Assembly (NCBI RefSeq): GCF_018294505.1
Contig: NC_057814.1
Location: 292,756,604 to 292,820,603, forward strand
Reading direction: 5' to 3'
DNA from: Triticum aestivum
Lineage: Eukaryota > Streptophyta > Magnoliopsida > Poales > Poaceae
DNA length: 64,000 bases
In this document: in pieces, positions 36,704 to 48,243 of the stretch
Position numbering within the stretch: position 1 is the stretch's first letter
Layout: every line of letters begins with the position of its first letter
Position numbers and translations under genes: made by a program
The notes under the pieces: generated by a model
Told to the model about the DNA's origin: nothing
What the model saw: the letters and a program-made list of their open reading frames with translations, nothing else
Databases searched by the model: none

Positions 36704-37879
36704 CCCATGTAACCATGCCATCTCAGCAATAAACAAGGGCAAAAGAAAACCAAAGGATTATGTCAGCAAATTCTTCAAGAAACAATTCTATGTGGCAGCT
36801 TATGAACCAATGATCTATCCAGTTCCTGGTGAGCATGATTGGACAAGGACCCCTGGTCCAGACATTGACCCACCTGCATTTAAAGTGAAGAGGGGAAGAC
36901 AAAAAGAGAAGAGGATCAAGGGGAGATTTGAAGTTCCAAAGCCAAAGGACACATCAAGAATGGGGACTATAATATGTGGCAATTGTGGACTGCAAGGACA
37001 TAGGTACACAAGCTGCATGAAACAGTTGAAGAGCTGGCTTTGAGGAAGAACAAACATGTGGTAAACCTCTTTTAAGTACTAACATGTTTTCCTTCTTGTA
37101 CATTCCATTATTTTATTATTTGCTAACTCATTTCCATGTTTCTGCAAGCCTCTTGCAAGGAATTCAAGTGCTGGTGCTGCTGCTCCTACAACAGCACCAA
37201 GAGCTTCTCATCCAGCTCCTACAACAACACCAATTGCTGCAACAGGAGGTGCTGGGAGAGGTGCTCCAACTACTGCTGCTGCTGGGAGAGGTGCTGCAAC
37301 AGGTGCTGGGAGAGGTGCTACAACAGGTGCTGGGAGAGGTGCTGCACCAGGTGGTGGGAGAGGGAGAGGTGCATTCTATGCCCCAAGGCAATCTGCTCCC
37401 TCCACATCTACTGCTCCTCCACCTTTTGGTGGTAGAAACAGAGGATGGAGAGCCTACTTCTATGCAAGTGGTAACCACTAAATGGCACATGTGCCATGTA
37501 ATGTTCAAAACTAGATACTTCATGTGTGTTCTTGCATCCTATGGTACAATGTGATCTTGGTGGTGCTCTCGGTGTACTTTGCTGGTGCTCTTATTGTACT
37601 TTGCTGGTGTACTTTCAGAATCAATGCCATATATGGTTTTTGTTCATGTGGATGGATGGATCTATTTATTAGTTAATGCCATTTCTGGAGCTGGCTTTTG
37701 ATCATGTGGATGGATGTGATCTTGCTATTTATTAGTTAATCAATGCCTGGAATGGACTATGTTCCATGTGGATGGTTCTTTTTATATCTTTTTATGATTG
37801 ATATGTTGATGACAATGGTGCATATACTATTTGCTGGATATGTTGTTAAGGTATAGGCTAAAAAAGAAGCACTTTGGGT

Positions 37880-39340
37880 TTAGGGTGGCACGGGGTCGAC
37901 AGAACCACCTAATATAACCAATTAGGGGTGGCTCGGGGTCGACAAAAACACCTAAACCTATCATCTAGGGTCTAGGGTGGCTCGGGGTCGACGAAACCAC
38001 CTAAACCTATCAATTAAGGTTTTGGTGGCTCGGCATCGACGAAAACACCTAAACCCATCATTTAGGCTCTAGGGTGGCTCGGGGTCGACGAAAACACCTA
38101 AACCTATTAATTAGGGTCTAGGGTGGCTCGGGGTCGACGAAACCACCTAAACCTATCAATTAGGGTCTAGGGTGGCTCGGGGTCGACGAAACCACCTAAA
38201 CTTATCCATTAGGCTTTTGGTGGCTCGGGGTCGACGAAAACATCTAAACATATCATTTAGGGACTAGGGTGGCTCGGGGTCGACGAAAACACCTAAACCT
38301 ATCAATTAGGGTTTTGGTGCCTCGGGGTCGACAAAAACACCTAAACCTATCATCTAGGGCCTAGGGTGGCTCGGGGTCGACGAAACCACCTAAACCTATC
38401 AATTAGGGTTTTGGTGGCTCGGGGTCGACGAAACCACCTAAACCTATCAATTAGGCTCTAGGGTGGCTCGGGGTCGACGAAACCACCTAAACCTATCAAT
38501 TAGGGTCTAGGGTGGCTCGGGGTCGATGAAAACACCTAAACCTATCAATTAGGGTTTTGGTGGCTCGGGGTCGACGAAACCACCTAAACCTATCAATTAG
38601 GGTTTTGGTGGCCCGGGTCGACGAAAACACCTAAACCTATCAATTAGGGTTTTGGTGGCTCGGGGTCGACGAAACAACCTATACCTATCAATTAGGCTTT
38701 AGGGTGGCTCGGGGTCGACGAAACCACCTAAACCTATCAATTAGGGTTTTGGTGGCTCGGGGTCGACGAAAACACCTAAATCTATCAATTAGGGTTTTGG
38801 TGGCTCGGGGTCGACGAAAACACCTAAAAGTATCAATTAGGGTTTTGGTGGCTCGGGGTCGACGAAACCACCTAAACCTATCAATTAGGGTCTAGGGTGG
38901 CTCAGGGTCGACGAAAACACCTAAACCTATCAATTAGGGTTTTGGTGGCTCCGGGTCAACAAAAACACCTAAACCTATCAATTAGGGTCTAGGGTGGCTC
39001 GGGGTCGACGAAACCACCTAAACCTATCAATTAGGGTTTTGGTGGCTCGGGGTCGACAAAAACACCTAAACCTATCATCTAGGGCCTAGGGTGGCTCGGG
39101 GTCGACGAAACCACCTAAACCTATCAATTAGGGTTTTGGTGGCTCGAGGTCGACGAAAACACCTAAACCTATCAATTAGGCTCTAGGGTGGCTCGGGGTC
39201 GACGAAACCACCTAAACCTATCAATTAGGGTTTTGGTGGCTCGGGGTCAACGAAAACACCTAAACCTATCAATTAGGCTCTAGAGTGGCTCGGGGTCGAC
39301 GAAACCACCTAAAAGAATCAGTTAGGGTTTTGGGTGGCAA
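37880..39340 (+). repeat. Minisatellite, about 30 units of 48-49 bp
   Basis: The unit core is GTGGCTCGGGGTCGACGAAA, then CCACCTAAACCTATCAATTA and GGGTTTTG or GGGTCTAGG. I count about 30 units by the GTCGAC-like core, most of them 48 or 49 bp long. Two subtypes (GGGTTTTG and GGGTCTAGG) alternate irregularly. Units read in phase across the array, and the CCACCTAAACC and GGTTTTGGTGG arms can pair, so each junction could form a hairpin. It lies between the 3' ends of the two convergent MULE genes. Confidence 0.95.
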
Positions 39341-40212
39341 CATAACAAAAGAATGATGAGGAAGCATTTAAGCATAAGAAACTATTCCTTTTGCAAATGC
39401 ATTTAAGCATTTAAGCATCAGTATAACACAAGCATTTTCCAATGCTTTGTATGTCATCAGTTTAGGCAACAAACTAGCAACCATTTTCAGCATCAGTATA
39501 ACATAAGCAAACAATACTTACTGCAGTTCAACACATTATAGGCATACACAACCATTGTTCACAATACATAGTGGAGTTCAAATGCACAATCCATCCTTTT
39601 CTCACAAAAGGATGAATAGCATAACTACTAGGTACATAAACAGCGAGAGTTCACAATTACTAGAATCATACATTACACAACCATAATTCTAAGTTACTAG
39701 GTCATTGCACAACCATCCTTCCCAAAAGGTCTGCAATGCCCACTAATCTCACTTCATCTTGTTCAGTTCTGTAAGATGGCCTGGATCCCCTTGATCTTCT
39801 CCTTAAGCTTCCCCTCTGCCTTCATGAGCTCACAAATCTTAAGCTCTAGGATGTACTTCTCTTCATTATGGTTTTCCTTGAGCTTCAGCAAATCCAGCAA
39901 CCTGAAACTTCAACTCTAGCTTCTCTTGGGTGAGCTTCTCCTCAAACTTTGTGAACTCTGCATTCTTCAACTCCAAATTCATCCTAGCCTCACTAAGCAA
40001 TTCCTTCTCTTTCATATTCGTCAACTTCAGGTTCTGGATGACAGTTGCTTGAGCACTTGTCAGGTTGCACAAGAGTTCATACTTCTGTTGAAGCTTCTCT
40101 GTAATTGCATCTTTCTTTGCCATTTCTGCCTTCATACCAGCCACCAATTCAGCTCCGCATTGGTGCTGATATGTGATGTTGGACTGCAGATAACTGAAAT
40201 CCACAACCCTCT

Positions 40213-43200
40213 TGTGACGCCCGGGTAATCAAGCTACAGTAACCCTCTGGTATGATGCCACGTCACCACGATTACTGTTGCTAATCTCGTGTTAGTTCAG
40301 AACCGATCCAAATTCAAATTTGAATTAAAGTCAAACAATAAAAGTTTTCAATTCTCAAAACTAAAATGTTCTTATTGTGACAATTAAATCATCGATAGTA
40401 TTGGTGGAGAAACAACATTTTTATAAAATAATTAATTACTCTAAAGTGATTAGAACAGCAGCAAAACAATTAAGTGAATACCTTTTTCGATTAATAAAAT
40501 TCTAAACTAATTTATTTCGGGGTAAAACATTTATGGCAGTGGGTGGTTCTCAAACATCAATTTAGGAGTTGTTATTTTTTGTAAGCTAAAAACAATGTGT
40601 ATCTAAAATAAAACAGAACAGAAAAATAAAAATAAAAGGAAGAAAAAGGAAATACAAAACAAAAAGATAAAATAAAACAGAAGCCCCCCTGCCCCCCTTG
40701 GGCTTCGGCCCACCCAGCCAACCAACCCAGCCCAGCCAACCCAACTCCCCTTCCCCGGTCGTCTTCCCTGTTCCAGCGACCGCATCGCTACAGGGGCGAG
40801 ACCCCGCCGGATCACCTCGCCAGCATCGCCGCGAGACGATAAGGCCTCCACCTCCCGCGATGCCTCGGGCACCTCCACTCCCCTCTCTCGCCTCCCAGAT
40901 CCACGCGCTCCTCCCCCTCTCTGTCTCACTCGCCCGCCTCACCCGAGCGCCATCGCCGCCGTCCCACCTCGCATCACCGCGGCGACCGCCTCCCTCGTGC
41001 TCCTCCGACGTAACCAGCCGCTCTGCCGCGCTCCGCTACGTCGACTACGGCCACGAACGCGAGCTGGCCAGCCCCACAACACCGGATCCCCCTCTTCTTC
41101 CTCCCGGGTCGCCGGACGCAGCCGTCGTCGATTCGGCCTTCCCCTGCGCTCCTAACCTGTCGAGGGCCTTTCTTGCGCCGCGCGGTGAGCCCCTCTGCTT
41201 CTCCCCTCGCTCCCCTGGCCTCTTGCGCTACCATAGCCACCGCGCCGCCATGGTTGAGCTCGGCTCCGCCGAGCAGCTGGCCGCCGTCATTGCCATGCTC
41301 GCCTGAGCACGGGAACATGCTCAATGCAGCCCGCCGAGGCCGCCCGTGCCGCTTGCCCACCTCGTCGACCCCCGTAGCGCGATCCCGACGAGGTCTCGAA
41401 CGCCACCACCGCCTCCACTCGTCGCCGACGCCGTTTCCGGCAGCTCCAGCTCCGGCCGGCCTCACAACGCGGCGCGGCGGGATCTCCTTGTTCGAACGCG
41501 CCAAGTCTCGGGCCAAAAGACCCCCTGTGCGCGATTCCCGGCGAAGTTCGGCGAGCCCCGCCGCTGTTTTGGTCTCCGGCGGCGAAACCCCGACGCCGCT
41601 GATGTTGCACACCTGGGGCCCGCCTCTGGGTCACTGCCCCGTGGGCCCCCTGGCCCCAGTTGACCACGTTGACTGTGGTCAACTGTGCTGACTGGGCACA
41701 CAGTGTCACTGACACGCGGGCCCCATCGCATATTTTGTTAAATAAATGTTTTCTAAATAAAAATTATTAGTTATGCTAAATAGTCACTGACATTTGGGGC
41801 CCAGCTGTTAATTAACCTCTTTTTAGTTAGTTTAAAGTTATGTTAATCCAGTATCTATGATAGGTGGGACCCACTGGTCAGTTTGACCAGTCAGCGGGTC
41901 TGTTGACCTGCTGATGTCATGCTGACACTCTGCTGACGTCATAATTCCTTTTCTGTTAATATTAATAATTCCAGAAAATACTTTAATCTTTAAAAACTCA
42001 TAGAAAATAAACCGTACCTCGGATGAAAATGTTTTCTATATGAAAGTTGCTCAGAAAAATCCAACGAATCCGAATACGCGGTCCGTTCATCTGTCACATG
42101 CCCTTAGCATGCTGAACATGGAACATTCCCCCTCCGGTCATCTGACTGACACAGGTCCGGAACCGGGAACACCTTCCCGGTTGAATTCCCCCTTCACCTA
42201 TATCGTGTAGCCATACGTTAGGTCACACCCGGCACATCATATTGCCACGTTATGCTTTGTGATGCTATGTTGGCTTTATATTTACTGTTTCTTCCCCCTC
42301 TTCTCTCCGGCAGACCCCGAGACCGATGCAGCCCCTATGATCGACTACGTCGACGACGACCCCCTCCTTGCCAGAGCAACCAGGCAAGCCCCCCTGATCA
42401 CCAGATATCGCCTATTCTTCTCTATACTGCTTGCATTAGAAGAGTGTAGCATGTTACTGCTTTCGGTTAATCCTATTCTGCTGCATAGCCTGTCATTGTT
42501 GCTACCGTTGATACCCTTACCTGCTATCCTACTGCTTAGTATAGGATGCTAGTGTTCCATCAGTGGCCCTACACTCTTGTTCGTCTGCCATGCTATACTA
42601 CTGGGCCGTGATCACTTCGGGAGGTGATCACGGGTATCTACTATATACTTTATATACATGACACATGTGGTGACTAAAGTCGGGTCGGCTCGTTGAGTAC
42701 CCACAAGTGATTCTGATGAGGGGGCTGAAAGGACAGGTGGCTCCATCCCGGTAGAGGTGGGCCTGGGTTCCTGACGGCCCCCGACTGTTACTTTGTGGCG
42801 GAGCGACATGGCAGGTTCAGACCACCTAGGAGAGAGGTGGGCCTGGCCCTGGTCGGCGTCCGCGGATACTTAAAATAACACGCTTAACGAGTTCTTGGTA
42901 TTTGATCTGAGTCTGGCCATTTGGTCTATACGCACTAACCAGCTACGCGGGAACAGTTATGGGCACTCGACGTCGTGGTATCAGCCGAAACCTTCGTGAC
43001 GTCAGCGACTGAGTGGCGCGCACCGGATTGGACTGGAACGCCTGCTAGGCTAGGTCTGCTTCCGGTCGCGCTCGCAACGTGCAGGTGTGCAATGGGCGAT
43101 GGGCCCAGACCCCTGCGCCATAGGATTTAGACCGGCGTGCTGACCTCTCTGTTGTGCCTAGGTGGGGCTGCGACGTGTTGATCTTCCGAGGCCGGGCATG

Positions 43201-44064
43201 ACCCAGAAAAGTGTGTCCGGCCAAATGGGATCGAGCGTGTTGGGTTATGTGGTGCACCCCTGCAGGGAAGTTTATCTATTCGAATAGCCGTGTCCCTCGG
43301 TAAAAGGACGACCCGGAGTTGTACCTTGACCTTATGACAACTAGAACCGGATACTTAATAAAACACACCCTTCCAAGTGCCAGATACAACCCGGTGATCG
43401 CTCTCTAACAGGGCGACGAGGAGGGGATCGCCGGGTAGGATTATGCTATACGATGCTACTTGGTGAACTTACCATCTACTCTCTTCTACATGCTGCAAGA
43501 TGGAGGTGGCCAGAAGCGTAGTCTTCGACAGGGTTAGCTATCCCCCTCTTATTTTGGCATTCTGCAGTTCAGTCCATCAATATGGCCCTTTACACATACC
43601 CATGCATATGTAGTGTAGTTCCTTGCTTGCGAGTACTTTGGATGAGTACTCACGGTTGCTTTTCTCCCTCTTTTCCCCTTTTCTATACCTGGTTGTCACA
43701 ACCAGATGCTGGATCCCAGGACCTAGAGATCCCGAGGATGATTCTACATGGAGTTCGGCTTCGAGGAGTAGTTAGGAGGTCCCAGGCAGGAGGCCTTGCC
43801 TTTTCGATCGTTGCTACTTTTGTGCTAGCCTTCTTAAGGCAAACTTGTTTAACTTATGTTTGTACTCAGATATTGTTACTTCCGCTGACTCGTCTAGGAT
43901 CGAGCACTTGTATTCGAGCCCTCGAGGCCCTGGCTTGTATTATGATGCTTGTATGACTTATTTATGTTGTAGAGTTGTGTTGTGATATCTTCCCGTGAGT
44001 CCCTGATCTTGATCGTACACATTTGCGTGCATGATTAGTGTACGACTGAATCGCGGGCGTCACA
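40213..44064 (+). repeat. 5' LTR of LARD element
   Basis: 3852 bp. It contains a GC-rich gene-like block (40680-41700), an AT-rich part, a perfect 10-bp-arm hairpin (42606-42633), and a splice-acceptor-like CTTCTCTCCGGCAG before a short acidic open segment at 42315-42370. It pairs with 48244-52091. Confidence 0.92.
40680..41700 (+). other. GC-rich, gene-like block inside the LTR
   Basis: About 1 kb of CpG-rich sequence with overlapping open frames in several phases on both strands, repeated at about 48715-49730 in the other LTR. Comparison of the two copies shows indels that break each frame, so I do not call a gene. It could be a leader or CpG-rich promoter region, or an old host gene fragment. 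Confidence 0.5.
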
Positions 44065-47000
44065 AGTTGGTATCAGAGCCGACCGCCTGTAGGAATCTCC
44101 CTTTCCAACTCCTTGGCCGAAGTCGAGTCTAGTCATTGAAAAACTTTTACTAACATGGCTGTGTGGCTTACGGGCCCACGTCGCCATTGGGTGGTATTAG
44201 GATCTTTTACTCCTTGTCTATACTCTGGGACTCTGATCTCTCTTCTATTCGGGTTAAGTGAATTTTGCTAAATCTAACATTAGGATCTCGTTATCACTTT
44301 CACCCGGAGAGCCCCTTATTACTGATGATCGCCTGCTGCACGTGAAGACCCTGAAGATACTCTCCGCTGATAACCCGAGAACTTGTGTTCATCGCTTTTA
44401 CAATTCCCTTTCATCGATAAACTCCTATGGATAACCACATATACTCGCCATTCATACAATGTTTCCCAGTTGATCTTGTTATTACAAGATACCCCGAAAT
44501 TCTCTCTGTTGTTCCGAGAATCCTTTGAGCTTACTGCCTTGCTGTTCTTTGTCACCTGAATACCCCTACGGATAATTCTCGCACTTACCGAGTATCCGCT
44601 CATCCCCAGTTGATTCAAGTATTTCACAAAAGTGTTCAAAATACCATTCGATCTTCCGAAAATCCTCAGGAGCCTTTTGCTCTTGAAATTCTTGCTTACT
44701 TGCATTATGATTAATCTTAAGTCTCGTAATCTTATTGGCATCCTTTGTCAATATCATTTTGAGCCCATTGATTCAATATGTTGCGAATGCTCGCAATCCT
44801 CAATCATATCCTAGAATTCATTCTTTCGGCTCAGACGTCATTTTTCTAACATGAGCTGGATCTCGACCAATCAAATTGTCGTCGTTTGTACCCCTAAGCT
44901 TACTCAAGTTATCCATCCTTAATCAGAGTGTTTGCTTCTGATCCCTTGATTTGGAAATCATAAATTCCTTTGCATCTGAACTTGGAATTAGTCAGTTGCT
45001 TCTATAATCCAGTGCCTTTGCATTGTTTCTTCCTTTGATTGTGCCGGTACTCACATTAGCACTGTTATGGACCGTCAAATACTTTGTTGGATTTTATCTG
45101 ACAGCGTCCTTCATATACAATAATCTTCTAAGCCATCCTGGGATACATAATGCCTTGGGTAAATTGTATCCTCTGCTTTCTCAACCATGTGCTGCTTTCG
45201 AGCTTGTACGAATTACTCCTGGAATTGTGGTATATGTTTCTAAGATGCCCCGATGGGTTGAACATATACCTTCCTTAAATTGTGTGAACCCAAAAGTCTT
45301 CATGGGTCATAACCTTCTGGTATTCCGCCAGTTAAACTTTCAAACTCTAAACATTCTTAACCGAGAGCAGTAAATGAGAAGTTGTGTATTGGAGAAGTGG
45401 GAGTCGACCTTGAACTTTATGTTCATGCCCATGGACACGATGTAGCTCTTATCATTAAAGCTTCTCTTAAATTAATTATTCCTTTGGTATAAGTTCATCT
45501 TATATCTGGGATCTGGCCTTTTGCAATCGTGGTTCCGACCATGTTCTCCTTTAAATACCATTTCTCGTACAAGTTTAAGCACTTGTCTTCTGTAGAGCAA
45601 TACCCCAGTCCAACCTCTACTTTGGTTTGTCGTCAAGTATTACCCCCCTGGTATCTCGAGATTATCACGGAACTGCATAACTTCTTATGAGTTCTCCATC
45701 AAGTATTACATTCTCATTGATTCCAATTTTTCACGGGCTCCGAGTTATTAAACACTCAAGGACATCGATAACTGAATCGAGTCCGCATCACGATTAAACA
45801 AATCTTAGTAATCTCCTTTGCTTACGAGTTCGTACTCGATCACGTCATCCCTAGCCCGCTCGGCTATGTCATTATCGTGCCGATTTTAACTGTGCTACCT
45901 GGTCCTTCCCAGCGCACAAATTTCGACAGTGAGCTAATCTTGCGTCGATCTTCCTCGTCATATCACTTCTCCTTGAACAACAAACTTGATTTCGAGTTTG
46001 TGTCCTACCCGTGGTTCCAATAACCTTTCGCTTTCATCATTCCTTTGACTTGATGTCATCGTCGATCAATTACATCTTCTTGAAAACCTCTCGACAAATT
46101 TGTCGTGATCATTGTCAACAGTTTGACTTCTTCCAAGTTGTGTGTCGAAATTCAGGATGAGAAATACCATCCTTGCCCCTCGATGAATTGTGTTATCATC
46201 GACAACATACTTGCCTCCCCCCAACACAAGCTTGTTCATATTTTGTGTTGTATCTTGATTCCCTTGCTATCTAGCTTATGATATGTTCTACCTTGGAGTA
46301 TTACCATCTTTTATGTCAAGAATGTCGTGAGCATTACTCCACCTCTTAAGAATTCTTGGTACAGTGATACTTCTCACCATCACCATTCTTTCTTGGTCCC
46401 CATGTTGTTTCTAAACGAAATACCGACAAATGGTCTGTGATGTGTAAATTCTAAACTTCTAGCCACCCTATTGCTTTGAAGTTATTGGTCTATAGTTTCA
46501 TTCTACGTCTATGGCTTAATGAATCATCATTCGAACATTGATCGTGCTACCTAGCCCATATTTCGGGTGCACATTTCAACCAATGTTTAACTATGTATGT
46601 TTTCCTCGAGCATACATCATTAAGTCATTCGATCTAGCTAATGTTATCTCCTTGGTCACATAGTTGTGGAAATCCATCTTTTGGAAATCTCAATGGATTG
46701 TCGCTGAGTCAATCAGTCACCTCCTCACCTCTCCTTGACTTAATGATGAACCCTTGTTCGGAACTCGCTTCCATAGTTCATCTCCCGAGAATCTTCGATG
46801 TCGTTTCGACAATTTGTGTTGCACCTTTCTTCTCAGGCATCCCGAGTCTGAGTTATCCTGACACCAATCAGATCTGAATCTCGGTCAGATATGATGGTTG
46901 GAACATATTTCCAAGAGTTATAACATTGGTCTATTTATGACCCGGTAAGGTGATGTCATGCCTAACACACCTGGCCGGAGGACCTATTGTTATAAGTTTT

Positions 47001-48243
47001 CCTTTTTAGCAAGGTTAGCTATTCTTCCATGAGGAAATTGTAAGACTTACTCTATAAGTTGTTCCTGATGGATCCTTTGTGTATCCATAGCCTGATCTTA
47101 CCTAATGACCATGTCAATGCTATCTCGAAGCATGTCTGTGGTAATCCGATCTTCAATAAAAACATTTGAAGCACAATGCTAAGTTTTCGTTATCAATTAT
47201 TCAAACACCGTTGTTTGGGTAATGTCATGAACTTCCTCTTCCCTAACCTAAATGGTTCTCTTCTAACCCTTGTCCTTGGGAAGGATATACCCCTGAAATA
47301 TGTGTTTAAACACATTTTCCTTTCCATTGTTCTGTTTAATCTGATAATCATATTTTCCTTTCCATTGGTTGGTTTAACGTTTCTGGTGATCATTATGATC
47401 TAAGCAGTATTAATTCCCTGCTTGTGCAAACACCTCGGTGTACAACTCTGTCAGTAAGACCCTGTTACTATTGTTGGTGACATTCCGGTAACCACCGATG
47501 GACGAGAACCTTGCCTATTGGTCCGCCTCGTTCAACGAGCAGGAAAATGGTTCTCTTGTCCCTCGCCCTTGGTACCAACGTTGTTGCCAACATAACTGAC
47601 AGGCTACCCTCTGACATGTCTTGCTATCATGACCGTGTAAGATGCCTACGGCCTTCCTACTTTTAGCCACATGGTGGGCCCATAACCCACAGTTCCACAG
47701 GATCGAAACCTGACTCTCCTGTACCCCCATGTTGCCAAAGTTATTCCTCGCGCTTGATTTCGTATATAATTCATGGGTCATCTTCCTAGTAATATACTTT
47801 GGTATCAGACGCAATACTTATTCTCGTTGCTCTGGACCCCTTTCACACTTGTTCAGGCATCGAACGATTGTCTACCCGCTTAAACTTCTCATAGTACCTT
47901 CTTACTTTGCTCTCGAAATTTTCTTAAGTTTCAGTTCAAGAGTTACTTTCCGCCACCTTCCCCGATGTTAGCTACCAGGTAGTCAACCTTGCAGAGGTCC
48001 GTTCTTCCGGAATAACCACCCTTTATTCTTTCGTAAGTACGATGGAGTTCCCGAAGAAAGGATGACGACTTGATCATGGTGACTTGAAGCAGAGAAATGA
48101 ATACATCAACGAAAGGGATCAACCTCTTCGAAAGGGCAGCCAAGATCGACAAGACTCGTTAGGTTTTTTTCGCTACCAGCACCTTCCCCCCTTTACTCCA
48201 CCGCGTAAATCTCGGGACGAGATTTCTTGTAGTGGAGGGGAAT
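44065..48243 (+). other. Interior of LARD element
   Basis: The primer site TGGTATCAGAGCC lies at 44068-44080. The rest is T- and C-rich sequence without long ORFs or pol motifs in either strand. A purine tract (GTAGTGGAGGGGAATT, about 48230-48244) lies before the 3' LTR. I see no gene. Confidence 0.7.

Larger units (their letters stand above)
11290..37481 (+). pseudogene. MURA-type MULE transposase, interrupted and frameshifted
   Basis: A possible first exon starts at the ATG at 11290 (Gly/Asp-rich). A long acidic N-terminal exon starts near 12100 after TTTTGCAG. It is followed by the MuDR DNA-binding-type domain (IIVECNQKHCNFFM...IEHTC, about 13210-13330) and the MULE transposase core (VDGCFIKL, YPLAFGIVGQED, IMSDRQKG, about 13810-14330). 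The SWIM zinc finger (HTCGCRKGDLTGIP...) is split by the Copia insertion and resumes at 36709 with the CxH half. After that come a CCHC knuckle (CGNCGLQGHRYTSC, about 36978-37020) and a GRGA-repeat tail ending at TAA 37479-37481. Introns are evident at 13716-13807 and 14023-14107, and probably from about 37061 to 37149. Damage: TGA at 12275-12277, frameshifts near 12813, 13366, 14206 (G run) and 37020, and the 22-kb insertion. It would have cut and joined the TIRs. Confidence 0.85.

Noticed and set aside
37084..37554. Leu/Gln-rich 156-codon frame
   Set aside because: It is the alternative frame of the GRGA-repeat exon of the transposase. The Gly/Arg frame ends in a natural stop and continues the transposase.
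38704..38895. Repetitive ARGRRxHLNLSIRVLV peptide frame
   Set aside because: It is a by-product of the minisatellite unit and not a gene.
37880..39340. Regularly spaced repeats that could suggest a CRISPR array
   Set aside because: Units are contiguous 48-49-bp tandem repeats without unique spacers, in a plant nuclear transposon. It is a minisatellite.
37880..39340. Telomere-like CCTAAAC and TTAGGGTTTT words
   Set aside because: They occur once per 48-bp unit and do not form the 7-bp TTTAGGG tandem of plant telomeres.
40698..41306. 202-codon open frame in the LARD LTR (and its partner at 48734-49333)
   Set aside because: The two LTR copies differ by indels that change the frame, several overlapping frames are equally open, and composition is Pro/Ser-rich without motifs.
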